Source: Pantoea agglomerans (GTDB lineage Bacteria > Pseudomonadota > Gammaproteobacteria > Enterobacterales > Enterobacteriaceae). From it: DNA of 64,000 nt. The notes beneath the pieces were generated by a model that worked only from the letters and a program-made list of their open reading frames with translations, was not told the origin of the DNA and made no database searches. Positions within the stretch are counted from its first letter, which is position 1, and each line of letters begins with the position of its first letter. Positions 1 to 9,341 of the stretch are shown piece after piece. The translations under genes and the position numbers were made by a program. The stretch lies in contig NZ_CP083809.1 of assembly GCF_020149765.1 (NCBI RefSeq), forward strand, positions 620,001 through 684,000, read 5' to 3'.

Positions 1-74
1 TGACGCTCCGCCGCGCAGCGCGCCTGTTCCAGCGCGTCTGGCACCGGAGGGTTCACCTCGGGCTTTTCGTGCAT
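1..74 (-). CDS. possible 5' fragment of a gene running off the left edge
   Basis: Reading leftward from an ATG at 74, 24 codons stay open to the window edge, giving a Pro/Glu/Ala-rich N-terminus beginning MHEKPEVNPP. The nearest purine-rich stretch (aaggat) lies about 20 nt upstream of the ATG, too far for a good ribosome-binding site. I do not recognise the product. It could equally be a chance reading frame in GC-rich DNA. The 75-301 interval is AT-richer and probably holds the divergent promoter region for the gene at 302. Confidence 0.25.
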   Translation of the reverse strand, partial: MHEKPEVNPPVPDALEQARCAAER

Positions 75-301
75 TTTGTTTTTTATCTGCTTATCCTTCA
101 CCGCCAGGTTTCCCGTATTCACATAAGCGCATTTACAGTTGAACATTCTCTCGCCACTGCCGATAACCCACCTACTAACTTTCATATTCCACGCATTTGT
201 GCTTGTCAAAACAGACCGTTTCAGATGTAGTCGGGGCGTTATTAAGACCATTCTTAACTTTTTAGGGCAACTTCAGGCAGCGCAGCAACAGGCTAATAAC
301 A

Positions 302-3163
302 ATGGATAAAAATGCTGATGTTATGTATCGGATACTGGTACAGAGCGTGATCGATTACGCCATTTATATGCTTAAGCCAGACGGCACGGTAGCTAACTGG
401 AATGCAGGGGCGCAGCGAGCCAAGGGCTACACGCCAGATGAGATAGTTGGTAAGCATTTCTCACTCTTTTACAGCGAAAGCGATCGGCTCAACGGCGTGC
501 CGCAGCGCGGTCTGGATACCGCCGCGCGCACCGGCAGCTTTGAAACCGAAGGCTGGCGCTACCGCAAAGACGGCAGCGCCTTCTGGGCGCATGTGGTCAT
601 CGACGCCATCCGCGATCCGCACGGCGAGCTGATCGGCTTCGCCAAGATTACGCGCGACTGCACCGAACAGCAGGCGCAGCGGCGCAAAGAGCGCGAACAG
701 GAAGCGCGCTTCCGCCTGCTGGTGGAAGGCGTCACCGACTACGCTATCTATATGCTGGATCACGACGGGCTGGTGGTGAACTGGAACGCCGGCGCGCAGC
801 GCGCCAAAGGCTACGTGGCGGAAGAGATCGTCGGCCAGCACTTCTCCCGCTTCTACAGCGCTCAGGATCGCCAGGCGCTGATCCCGGAAAAAAACCTGCA
901 AACGGCGTTTCGCACCGGCCGTTTTGAGGATCAGGGCTGGCGCTACCGCAAAGATGGCAGCGCCTTCTGGGCGCACGTCATTATTGACGCGGTGCGCGAC
1001 GACAACGGCAAGCTGATCGGCTACGCCAAGATCACGCGCGACTGCACCGAACAGCAGGCGATGCTGCGCGCGCAGCGCGAGCAGGAGCAGCGCTTCCGCC
1101 TGCTGGTGGAAGGGGTTACTGACTACGCCATCTATATGCTGGATCTAAAGGGCTGCGTGGTGAACTGGAACGCCGGTGCGCAGCGTGCCAAAGGCTATAT
1201 TGCCGAAGAGATCGTCGGACAGCATTTCTCGCTGTTCTATAGCGCGCAGGAGCGCCTGCAGGGCGTGCCGGACGCCAACCTCGCAAAAGCGCTGGCCAGC
1301 GGCCGCTTCGAAGATGAAGGCTGGCGCTACCGCAAAGACGGCAGCGCCTTCTGGGCGCACGTAGTGATCGACGCTATTCACAACGATGAAGGCGTGCTGA
1401 TCGGCTTCGCTAAAATCACGCGCGACGTCACCGAGCGCCGCGAGCAGGAACAGAAACTGCTGCGCGCCAAAGATCTGGCGGAAGCGCAGAGCGCGAAAAT
1501 GTTGGCGCTGTCGAAATTCCTCGACAATATCATCGCCAATATTCCCTCCTGTGTGGTAGTCGAAGACGCCATTACGCGCGAGATCCTGCTGGTCAACGAC
1601 CGCTCGGAAAAGCTGTTCGGCGTTTCGAAAGCGATGCTGGTCAATAAAAAACCGCACGAATGCATGTCGGCCGAACTCAGCGACTACTTCGACAGCCTGG
1701 CGGATATCGCGCTGCGCAGCGAAGGTATTCACCAGCGCGAGCAGCAGCTGCTTACCGCCAGCGGCGAACGCATCCTGCATACCCGCGCTACCGTTATCCG
1801 CGGGCAGGACGCGCGGCAGAACTACATTATGCTGCTGGTGGAGGATGTTACCGACCAGCGCGCCGCCGACGCGCGCATTCACCATATGGCGCATCACGAT
1901 AACCTGACCAGCCTGCCGAACCGTATTCTGTTCCGCCAGCGCCTGAGCGAGGCGCTGCGCGGCGATAGCCAGAGCGGCCGACAGACCGCCACGCTCTGTC
2001 TCGATCTCGACAACTTCAAAAACGTCAACGACGCGCTCGGCCACCAGATAGGCGACGAACTGCTGCGCGCGGTGGCAAAACGCCTGCGCGCCGCGCTGCG
2101 CGATCGCGACACCCTGGCGCGCATCGGCGGCGACGAGTTCGCTATCGTGCTGCCCGCCATCGGCAGCGCGGAAGAGGCGGCGCTGGTGGCGCAGCGGCTG
2201 ATCGACGCGATATCTCCGCCGGTCAATATCGAAGGCCATAACCTGAGCGTCGGGCTTAGCGTCGGCATCGCCCTTAGCTCCGCCGTCACCAACACGCCGG
2301 AGCAGATGCTGCGCTGCGCGGATATGGCGCTCTACGAGGCCAAGCGCAACGGACGCAACCGCTACGAGCACTTTACGCTGGAGATGGACGACGTGGCGCG
2401 CAGCCGCCGCCTGATCGAAAACGATCTGCGCGAGGCGATCGGCAGCCAGCAGCTTAAGCTCTACTACCAGCCCATTACCGACGGCGAAGCGGCGCAGTCG
2501 ATTATCGGCTACGAGGCGCTGATGCGCTGGCACCATCCGGTGAAAGGGCTGATTATGCCCAACGACTTTATCCCCATCGCAGAGGAGAGCGGGCTGATCC
2601 ATATGCTTGGCGCCTATGCGCTGTTCGAAGCCTGCCGCGAGGCGACGACCTGGGACGGCAATCAGTCGGTGTCGGTCAACCTGTCGCCGCTTCAGTTTAA
2701 AAACAGCTCGCTGGTCTCGGTGGTGGAGGCGGCGCTGCGCGACTCTGGCCTGGAGCCGAGCCGGCTGGAGGTCGAGATCACCGAGTCGGTGCTGCTTGAC
2801 GACTCGCTCGGCAATATTCGCACGCTGGAGAGCCTGAAAAAGCTCGGCGTGCAGATTGCGCTGGACGACTTCGGCACCGGCTACTCGTCGCTCAGCTATC
2901 TGCGATCCTTCCCGTTCGACAAAATCAAAATCGACAAGTCCTTTATCAGCGATATGGGCGACAGCCGCGAGGCGCTGGCGATTATCCGCGCCATCACCGG
3001 CATGAGCCGCAGTCTCGATATTCAGATCACGGCCGAAGGGGTAGAGAGCAGCGAACAGTTCGCCAGGCTGCGCGAAGAGGGCTGCACCCTGTTCCAGGGC
3101 TACTACTTCGGCCGCCCGCAGCCGTCGGAGCTGCGGCTGAAAGCGCTGACCAACCCGACTTAA
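302..3163 (+). CDS. PAS(x4)-GGDEF-EAL cyclic-di-GMP signalling protein
   Basis: 953 aa. Three near-identical PAS/PAC units occupy residues about 5-385, with an exact 128-residue (384-bp) period seen in the recurring block GWRYRKDGSAFWAHV. A fourth, diverged PAS follows at about 410-530. The diguanylate cyclase domain has an intact RIGGDEF core (GGDEF about 609-613), preceded at the right spacing by an RxxD inhibitory-site motif (RDRD). The EAL phosphodiesterase domain keeps its key motifs: YEALMRW (E about 738), EITES, DDFGTGYSSL, KIDKSFI and TAEGVE. Both catalytic halves therefore look competent. There is no membrane segment, so it is probably a cytosolic sensor; PAS units of this kind often bind haem, flavin or small ligands, but the ligand here is unknown. 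It ends 4 nt into the convergent regulator gene. Confidence 0.93.
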   Translation: MDKNADVMYRILVQSVIDYAIYMLKPDGTVANWNAGAQRAKGYTPDEIVGKHFSLFYSESDRLNGVPQRGLDTAARTGSFETEGWRYRKDGSAFWAHVVIDAIRDPHGELIGFAKITRDCTEQQAQRRKEREQEARFRLLVEGVTDYAIYMLDHDGLVVNWNAGAQRAKGYVAEEIVGQHFSRFYSAQDRQALIPEKNLQTAFRTGRFEDQGWRYRKDGSAFWAHVIIDAVRDDNGKLIGYAKITRDCTEQQAMLRAQREQEQRFRLLVEGVTDYAIYMLDLKGCVVNWNAGAQRAKGYIAEEIVGQHFSLFYSAQERLQGVPDANLAKALASGRFEDEGWRYRKDGSAFWAHVVIDAIHNDEGVLIGFAKITRDVTERREQEQKLLRAKDLAEAQSAKMLALSKFLDNIIANIPSCVVVEDAITREILLVNDRSEKLFGVSKAMLVNKKPHECMSAELSDYFDSLADIALRSEGIHQREQQLLTASGERILHTRATVIRGQDARQNYIMLLVEDVTDQRAADARIHHMAHHDNLTSLPNRILFRQRLSEALRGDSQSGRQTATLCLDLDNFKNVNDALGHQIGDELLRAVAKRLRAALRDRDTLARIGGDEFAIVLPAIGSAEEAALVAQRLIDAISPPVNIEGHNLSVGLSVGIALSSAVTNTPEQMLRCADMALYEAKRNGRNRYEHFTLEMDDVARSRRLIENDLREAIGSQQLKLYYQPITDGEAAQSIIGYEALMRWHHPVKGLIMPNDFIPIAEESGLIHMLGAYALFEACREATTWDGNQSVSVNLSPLQFKNSSLVSVVEAALRDSGLEPSRLEVEITESVLLDDSLGNIRTLESLKKLGVQIALDDFGTGYSSLSYLRSFPFDKIKIDKSFISDMGDSREALAIIRAITGMSRSLDIQITAEGVESSEQFARLREEGCTLFQGYYFGRPQPSELRLKALTNPT

Positions 3164-4224
3164 TCGTAAAGACCGTGCTGCTGCACCGGCGCATGGCTGA
3201 GGTTGTCGCGGATGCGGCGCACCGATTCGCGCACCACCAGCTTGCCGTGCAGCAGCAGGGTGCCGGGCAGGATCTGCGGGTTCAGGCGCATGCTCTGCAC
3301 CATGCGCACCGCCTCCGCGCCCAGCTCGTCGCGCGGCACCTGCACGGAGGTCAGCGGAATATCGTGGATGGCGGCGAGATTGAAGCCATCCATGCTCATC
3401 ACCGAAACATCCTGCGGCACGCGCAGCCCGGCCTGCTGCAGCGCCTCCACCGCGCCGGCGGCGATATAGTCGCCGCTGGCCAGAATCGCGGTCGGGCGCT
3501 GGGCGCGCGGGCAGTGCTTCAGGTATTCGCTTAATCTCTCTGCCGCCTCAAGCCGGCTGAAGCTGGTGAGCGTCAGCAGGTGCTGGCGGCTGTCGAAGCG
3601 CAGGTTCATGGCGTGCCAGGCGTCGCGCACCCCCTGCAGACGCTGCTCCATGGTGTAGCGGCGCAGGCAGTGCAGCGACAAGATCTGGCGGTGTCCCTGC
3701 TCGAACAGGTAGCGCGCGGCGCTTTCGCCAATCAGCTGATGATGCGGCGAGACCGAAGAGAGCCGCATGCGGCGATCCATCGCGTTGATCAACACGCAGG
3801 GCTTGTCGATCTCCGCCGCCAGCTGGTGGATATGATCGTCATCGATCCCCACCAGCAGCGCGGCGTCGGTTTGCTGCATCTTCTCCAGAAACAGCGCCGT
3901 GTCGCTCTCATTCTCCTCCAGCGCGCAGTAGCGTAAACGCACCTCATGCGGGGCGATCGCCTGGTCGATGCCCTGAATCACCTTGTAGTAAAAGATATCG
4001 CTGCGCACGTCGAACGCGCGCGGCGGCGCAAACACCATCAGATTATTCAGCAGCAGGCGGCCGCTGTGCAGGTTATCCAGCACCCCCTGCTGCTGCGCCA
4101 CCGCCAGAACCTTATCGCGCGTGCTGGCGCGGGTATTCGCCTTGCCTGCCAGCACGCGCGAAACGGTGCTGATGGAGACGCCGCTCAGCGCCGCAATCTC
4201 GCTGATTTTCAGCCTTTGTTTCAT
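3160..4224 (-). CDS. LacI/GalR-family transcriptional regulator
   Basis: 354 aa. The N-terminal helix-turn-helix (about residues 6-30, with SGVSISTVSRVLAGKANT) and the periplasmic-binding-protein-like effector domain are typical of LacI/GalR. It is divergent from the MFS-GH31 pair at 4463-8144, across a 238-bp gap, and is most likely the local repressor of that cassette, responding to an oligosaccharide or its breakdown product (inference from context). Its 3' end overlaps the convergent GGDEF-EAL gene by 4 nt. The effector is not predictable from the sequence. Confidence 0.9.
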   Translation of the reverse strand: MKQRLKISEIAALSGVSISTVSRVLAGKANTRASTRDKVLAVAQQQGVLDNLHSGRLLLNNLMVFAPPRAFDVRSDIFYYKVIQGIDQAIAPHEVRLRYCALEENESDTALFLEKMQQTDAALLVGIDDDHIHQLAAEIDKPCVLINAMDRRMRLSSVSPHHQLIGESAARYLFEQGHRQILSLHCLRRYTMEQRLQGVRDAWHAMNLRFDSRQHLLTLTSFSRLEAAERLSEYLKHCPRAQRPTAILASGDYIAAGAVEALQQAGLRVPQDVSVMSMDGFNLAAIHDIPLTSVQVPRDELGAEAVRMVQSMRLNPQILPGTLLLHGKLVVRESVRRIRDNLSHAPVQQHGLYD

Positions 4225-4249
4225 TTTGTGATCGCCCTCAAATCTGCGA

Positions 4250-4265
4250 ATGAAAAAATTTTCAT
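4250..4265. promoter_or_regulatory. candidate operator palindrome between regulator and transporter genes
   Basis: The sequence atgaaaaaattttcat has 7-nt arms (atgaaaa/ttttcat) around a 2-nt centre and lies 26 nt upstream of the LacI-type gene start. A related core, gaaaatttt, recurs near 4316-4324. Either could be the regulator's binding site, though LacI-family operators usually have a central CG, which is missing here. Low confidence. Confidence 0.3.
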
Positions 4266-4462
4266 AGCGTGCTGAATCGCGTCAGATAAGCCCTGGGTGC
4301 GGCTTTAAACGTGCCGAAAATTTTGCCATGAAAAAGCTTGCAAAAAAGAGGCTATACCGACGTTTCGCGCTTTTTTAAGGTGCCAGACAGGTTCACGCAG
4401 TACGCCGGAGGGCGAGGTGAAGGATCAAACCGGCCGTTAAAAGCCTGCACAGGAGCTGACAA

Positions 4463-5773
4463 ATGAGCCTTGAATCAACGACTAAACCCATCGGCGCGGC
4501 GCGAGCGCTGCGCGCGATTAAAAATCTCCGCTGGTGGATGCTGGGACTGTTTCTGCTGGGCGTGACGGTTAACTACGTCACCCGTAATTCCCTCGGCATT
4601 CTGGCGCCGGAGCTGAAAACCAGCCTGAATATGAGCACCGAGCAGTACTCCTGGGTGGTGGCGGCGTTCCAGCTCGCCTATACCCTGTTTCAGCCGCTCT
4701 GCGGCTGGCTGATCGACATTATCGGCCTGAAGATGGGCTTCCTGATCTGCGCGCTGATCTGGTCGGTGACCTGTCTGCTGCACGCCGGCGCGGGAAGCTG
4801 GCTGCACCTGGCGCTGCTGCGCTTTGTGATGGGCGCGTCGGAAGCGGCGGCGACGCCCGCTAATGCCAAGGCGCTCGGCGACTGGTTCCCGAAAAAAGAG
4901 CGTCCGGTCGCCGCAGGCTGGGCGGGCGTCGGCTTTTCGGTCGGCGCGATGCTGGCACCGCCGATTATCTATGTGGCGCATATCACCTTTGGCTGGCAGG
5001 GGGCGTTTCTGCTCACCGGCGGGCTGGGGCTGCTGTGGGTCGGCCTCTGGTGGTGGGGCTATCAGTCGCCGGAAAAACATACTCGTCTTTCCGACGAAGA
5101 GCGCGCCTGGATTACGCAGGACAACGAAGCCGTGGGGGAAAAGCTGCCGTTCTTTCAGGCGCTGAAAAGCATCGGCAAAGAGAAGAAGTTCTACGGTATC
5201 GCGCTTCCGGCATTTCTCGCCGAGCCCGCCTGGGCGGTGCTGAGCTTCTGGGTGCCGCTCTATCTGGCTAACGAGCGCGGCATGGATCTTAAGCAGATCG
5301 TGATGTTCGCCTGGCTGCCGTTTCTCGCCGCCGATCTCGGCAGCGTCGCCAGCGGCTACCTGACCAAAATCTACGTGAAGTGGTTCGGCCTGACGCGCGT
5401 CAACTCCATCGTTGCCAGCTCGATCACCGGCGCGGTGCTGATGATCTCACTGGCGCTGATGACCCTTGTAAAAGATCCCTATCTGGCGATCGCCCTGATC
5501 TCCATCGGCGGCTTCGGCCATCAGGTGATCTCCTGCATGCTCAGCGCGCTGGTGGTCGAACGCTTCGATCGCCGCCAGATGGCGACGGTTAACGGCATGC
5601 GCGGATCCTGCGCCTGGATCGCCAGCTTTATCTTCTCTCTGATTATCGGCGTTACCGCCGACACCATTGGTTTTAATCCGCTGTTCGTCGCCATGGGCTT
5701 TTTCGACCTGGTGGGCGCGATTTTTCTGGTGATGTTTATCGCCGACCGTCGTCAGCGCAGCGCGGAACAATAA
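4463..5773 (+). CDS. MFS transporter, hexuronate/anion-symporter (ExuT-like) type
   Basis: 436 aa with about 12 hydrophobic segments. The N-terminal region NYVTRNSLGILAPELK and the GASEAAATPANAKALGDWFP block resemble the anion:cation symporter branch of the major facilitator superfamily (hexuronate, glucarate and related transporters). A ribosome-binding site (aggagctgac) precedes the ATG. The gene ends 10 nt before the GH31 gene, so the two are almost certainly co-transcribed; the transporter probably imports the GH31 substrate or product. Substrate unproven. Confidence 0.87.
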   Translation: MSLESTTKPIGAARALRAIKNLRWWMLGLFLLGVTVNYVTRNSLGILAPELKTSLNMSTEQYSWVVAAFQLAYTLFQPLCGWLIDIIGLKMGFLICALIWSVTCLLHAGAGSWLHLALLRFVMGASEAAATPANAKALGDWFPKKERPVAAGWAGVGFSVGAMLAPPIIYVAHITFGWQGAFLLTGGLGLLWVGLWWWGYQSPEKHTRLSDEERAWITQDNEAVGEKLPFFQALKSIGKEKKFYGIALPAFLAEPAWAVLSFWVPLYLANERGMDLKQIVMFAWLPFLAADLGSVASGYLTKIYVKWFGLTRVNSIVASSITGAVLMISLALMTLVKDPYLAIALISIGGFGHQVISCMLSALVVERFDRRQMATVNGMRGSCAWIASFIFSLIIGVTADTIGFNPLFVAMGFFDLVGAIFLVMFIADRRQRSAEQ

Positions 5774-5783
5774 GGACACCGTT

Positions 5784-8144
5784 ATGAAAACCCTGAAGAA
5801 CTGGACGCTGAGTCAGCACGCCGATCATTTTGTCGAGCTGAAGGTCGAGAATCGCCATCTGCTGCGCCTCTATGTGCTGGAGTCGGGCCTGATGCGCGTA
5901 CTGCTGAAGCGCAACGGCGAGCTGGCGCTGAACCGCACCTGGAGCATCGCCCCTGGCGACGACGTCCCCTGGGAGGGGCGTGACCGCGAATCGCTCGACG
6001 GATTCGGGCTGCCGGCGTTTCAGCTGGAGCATGAGGCGAACCAGCTGCGCATCAGCACCGACCGGCTGCGCCTGACGGTGCATCATCCGCTTTGCCTGAG
6101 CTGGGAGCATTTTCATCAGGGGCAGTGGCAGCCGCTGGCGGCGGATCGCCATACCGGCGCCTATCTGCTGAACGCCCACGGTGACGGGGTTGAGCACTAT
6201 CAGCGTCGCCAGCCGCAGGATCGCGTCTACGGCCTCGGCGAGAAAACCGGCGATCTCAACCGCAGCGGCCGCCGCTTCGAGATGCGTAACCTCGACGCGA
6301 TGGGCTATAACGCCGCCAGCACCGATCCGCTCTACAAGCATATTCCCTTTACCCTGACGCAGCGCGACGGCGTCAGCTTCGGCCTGTTTTACGATAACCT
6401 GAGCAGCAGCTGGCTCGATCTCGGCAACGAGCTGGACAACTACCATCTGCCGTATCGCCGCTATCGCGCCGAAGCGGGCGATCTCGACTACTACCTGATG
6501 CTGGGGCCGAAGCTGCTGGATGTCACCCAGGCGTTCGTGCGCCTTACCGGCCGCACCATTTTTCAGCCGAAGTGGAGCCTGGGCTACAGCGGCTCGACCA
6601 TGCACTATACCGACGCGCCTGACGCGCAGCAGCAGCTGCAGGGCTTTATCCGCCTCTGCCGCGAGCATGAGATCCCCTGCGACTCGTTCCAGCTCTCATC
6701 GGGCTACACCTCGATCAACAACAAGCGCTATGTCTTTAACTGGAACTACGACAAGGTGCCGAACCCCAACGGCATGAGCGAGGCGTTCCACGCGGCGGGC
6801 ATGAAGCTGGCGGCCAATATCAAACCCTGCCTGCTGCAGGATCATCCGCGCTATCAGGAGGTGGCGTCGCAGGGGCTGTTTATTCGTGATTCAGAGCAGG
6901 ATCGCCCTGAACGCTCGGTGTTCTGGGATGATGAGGGATCGCACCTCGACTTTACCCATCCAGAAGCGGTGCGCTGGTGGCAGGAGAATGTTACCGCGCA
7001 GCTGCTGGAGAAGGGCATTGACGCCACCTGGAACGACAATAACGAATATGAGGTATGGGACGGCGAAGCGCGCTGCCACGGTTTCGGCCAGAGCATCGCC
7101 ATTAAGCATATTCGTCCGGTGATGCCGCTGCTGATGATGCGCGCCTCGCTGGAGGCGCAGCAGCGTTTCGCCCCGGAAAAGCGCCCCTATCTGATCTCCC
7201 GCTCCGGCTGCGCCGGGATGCAGCGCTATGTGCAGACCTGGAGCGGCGATAACCGCACCAGCTGGCAGACGCTGCGCTACAACATCCGTATGGGGCTGGG
7301 CATGAGCCTGTCGGGGCTGTTTAACGTCGGGCACGACGTCGGCGGCTTTTCCGGCGACAAGCCGGACGCCGAGCTGTTTGTACGCTGGGTGCAGAACGGC
7401 GTCATGCACCCGCGCTTTACCATCCACTCCTGGAACGACGATCACACGGTCAATGAGCCCTGGATGTACCCGGAGGTGACGCCGCTGATCCGCGAGGCGA
7501 TCCGCCTGCGCTATCGTCTGATGCCCTATCTCTACACGCTGCTGTGGCAGGCGAGCGCGCAGGATGAGCCGATGCTGCGTCCCACTTTCCTCGATCACGA
7601 AGAGGACAGCGAGACCTGGCGGGAAAACGACGACTTCCTGCTGGGACGCGATCTGCTGGTGGCCAGCGTGGTGGAGGAGGGCAGCCGCGAGCGCGCCGTC
7701 TATCTGCCGCGCAACGCCCACGGCTGGTATGACTGGCACAGCGGTGAGTGGCTGGCGGGCGGCCAGACCGTTACGCTGGATGCGCCGCTCGATCGTCTGC
7801 CGCTGCTGGCGCGCGCCGGCAGCGCTATTCCGCTGGGGCGCTGTGAAACCACAACCGATGCGCGACTCGACACCGTGCGTGAGCTGCAGCTGTGGCCTGC
7901 GCCAGGCGAGGCGCGCACCGAGGGCGAGTTTTTCGACGACGATGGTGAAAGCCACGGCTGGCGGCAGGGCAATGCGCTGTGGATCGGCTGGACGCTGCGC
8001 AGCAGCAGCGATCGTCTTGAGCTGACGCTGGAGAAGCGCGGAGATTATCAGCCGGCCTGGCGTGAGATTGAGGTATTGCTGCCCGCAGGCGAGCGGCGCG
8101 AGCTGTGGATTAACGGCGAGAAGGGCGCGCGGTTTAGCTTGTAG
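5784..8144 (+). CDS. glycoside hydrolase family 31 (alpha-glucosidase/alpha-xylosidase type)
   Basis: 786 aa. An N-terminal beta-sandwich is followed by the (beta/alpha)8 barrel and C-terminal domains. GH31 hallmarks are visible: the nucleophile block WNDNNEYEVWDG (Asp about 418) and the acid/base block WSGDNRTSW (Asp about 489), plus the family motif VYGLGEKTGDLNRSGRR near residue 150. No signal peptide is seen, so it should act in the cytoplasm on an imported alpha-glycoside. The ATG has aaggac just upstream. Second gene of a transporter-hydrolase pair under the divergent LacI-type regulator. Whether it cuts glucosides, xylosides or sulfoquinovosides cannot be told from motifs alone. Confidence 0.9.
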   Translation: MKTLKNWTLSQHADHFVELKVENRHLLRLYVLESGLMRVLLKRNGELALNRTWSIAPGDDVPWEGRDRESLDGFGLPAFQLEHEANQLRISTDRLRLTVHHPLCLSWEHFHQGQWQPLAADRHTGAYLLNAHGDGVEHYQRRQPQDRVYGLGEKTGDLNRSGRRFEMRNLDAMGYNAASTDPLYKHIPFTLTQRDGVSFGLFYDNLSSSWLDLGNELDNYHLPYRRYRAEAGDLDYYLMLGPKLLDVTQAFVRLTGRTIFQPKWSLGYSGSTMHYTDAPDAQQQLQGFIRLCREHEIPCDSFQLSSGYTSINNKRYVFNWNYDKVPNPNGMSEAFHAAGMKLAANIKPCLLQDHPRYQEVASQGLFIRDSEQDRPERSVFWDDEGSHLDFTHPEAVRWWQENVTAQLLEKGIDATWNDNNEYEVWDGEARCHGFGQSIAIKHIRPVMPLLMMRASLEAQQRFAPEKRPYLISRSGCAGMQRYVQTWSGDNRTSWQTLRYNIRMGLGMSLSGLFNVGHDVGGFSGDKPDAELFVRWVQNGVMHPRFTIHSWNDDHTVNEPWMYPEVTPLIREAIRLRYRLMPYLYTLLWQASAQDEPMLRPTFLDHEEDSETWRENDDFLLGRDLLVASVVEEGSRERAVYLPRNAHGWYDWHSGEWLAGGQTVTLDAPLDRLPLLARAGSAIPLGRCETTTDARLDTVRELQLWPAPGEARTEGEFFDDDGESHGWRQGNALWIGWTLRSSSDRLELTLEKRGDYQPAWREIEVLLPAGERRELWINGEKGARFSL

Positions 8145-8191
8145 GCTGTAACAGCGGTGGGGCGATCATGGCAAGCCGCACTGCATATAAA

Positions 8192-8378
8192 GCGCGGGCA
8201 GGATGGTGCGAAGAGCAAAGCGCCACGCGCCACGGACAAAAACGGCGGGAGCCTTTTTGAACAACGCCGTGCGTTGGCCCGTTGAGGGGCGCACCTCAAG
8301 GATAAGGTGCGTAACCGCGCGGGACGAGCGAGCATGGATGCCTTGAGCGACTTTGCGCTCGGGCCATCCCGCCCGCGC
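8192..8378. repeat. dispersed inverted-repeat element, copy 1
   Basis: About 187 bp bounded by imperfect inverted repeats of about 31 bp. The left end is gcgcgggcaggatgg followed by cgaagagcaaagcg; the right end is cgactttgcgctcgg followed by ccatcccgcccgcgc. The right half from 8319 is closely similar to 42104-42150, and the internal block cgaagagcaaagcg is identical in both copies. It lies in the gap between the GH31 gene and ftnA, reaching within 8 nt of the ftnA stop. It has no credible coding content. Looks like a REP/MITE-type element that can fold as a long hairpin. Confidence 0.7.
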
Positions 8379-8385
8379 AGGCGCC

Positions 8386-8898
8386 TCAGCCATTAGCGCC
8401 GTGGCTTTCCCCATTCATACGCGCCAGATCTTTGTCGATCAGGAACAGGCCTTCGCCTTTGCTGCCCACCAGCGCCAGCTTATCCAGCACGGTTTTAAAC
8501 AGCTTCTCTTCTTCATGCTGCTCGGCCACGTACCACTGCAGGAAGTTAAAGGTGGAGTAGTCGAGGGAGGTGATGGCCGCATGCGCCAGCTCGTTGATTT
8601 TGCGCGTGATCAGCTTCTCGTGCTCCAGCGCCTGCTCCAGCAGCTCCGGCAGGGAGTTAAAGGCGACCGGCGGCGCGGCGATAGAGCCCAGCACCGGCAT
8701 CGCGCCGGTATCGCTCAGGTAGTCGAACAGGCGCTGCATATGCTCCATCTCTTCGCGAGAGTGCTCTTTCAGAAACGCCGCTGCGCCTTCCAGGCCTTTA
8801 TCGCTGCACCACGCGCTCATCTGTAAATAGAGATTCGCGGAGAAAAATTCGAGGTTAAGTTGATCGTTAAGACGCGCGGTCATTTCAGCAGTCAGCAT
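8386..8898 (-). CDS. ftnA: non-haem ferritin
   Basis: 170 aa against 165 for E. coli FtnA. Ferritin four-helix features are clear: [35 protein letters not shown] and [18 protein letters not shown], carrying the ferroxidase Glu/His ligands. The start at 8898 ([10 protein letters not shown]) matches family length; an upstream in-frame ATG at 8931 would add 11 non-conserved residues. Stores iron as a ferric mineral in the cytoplasm. It stands alone, with a 443-bp AT-rich upstream region. Confidence 0.93.
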   Translation of the reverse strand: MLTAEMTARLNDQLNLEFFSANLYLQMSAWCSDKGLEGAAAFLKEHSREEMEHMQRLFDYLSDTGAMPVLGSIAAPPVAFNSLPELLEQALEHEKLITRKINELAHAAITSLDYSTFNFLQWYVAEQHEEEKLFKTVLDKLALVGSKGEGLFLIDKDLARMNGESHGANG

Positions 8899-9341
8899 GG
8901 GCGATTCCTTTATAAAGGCAAAATAAGTCAACAGGTGAGAAGTGGTGAATTATGCACCATGATGCAGTAAAAAAGATAGTTTTTTACTTAAAAATCACAA
9001 TTTATCTAATTGATTTAAATAGAATTATTCAGCTTTTTGAATGCGAGCGATTATCATTACTTGACCCGTTACGCTTCGCACTACGCCAGTGCGTCGCGGC
9101 TGCGCAATGATGGTGCAGAGCGGCTTATTTCCTGTTTTACCGCAACAGAGAAAGATTATTGGCCGCCGCCCGCTGGCTGCCGGGAAATATAAAGTGATGC
9201 AGATTTAAACGATAAATTATTTAAACCCGACCGGGAGAAAAAATTTATTTTCAAAAGTGACCTAATGCGGCGGCTGGCATAAATCCTGCAACCGTAACAG
9301 TTCCATATATCGCAACCAGTAAACTATTCGCGGGAATAACT
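8899..9341. other. 443-bp divergent intergenic region
   Basis: AT-rich sequence between ftnA and the YjiH-type gene, presumably holding both promoters. I see no open frame with a ribosome-binding site and no strong terminator. No clear Fur or CRP box could be assigned by eye. Confidence 0.5.

Noticed and set aside
1145..2602. 485-codon minus-strand frame inside the GGDEF-EAL gene
   Set aside because: Antisense shadow due to G/C-rich third positions; the sense protein has clear domains.
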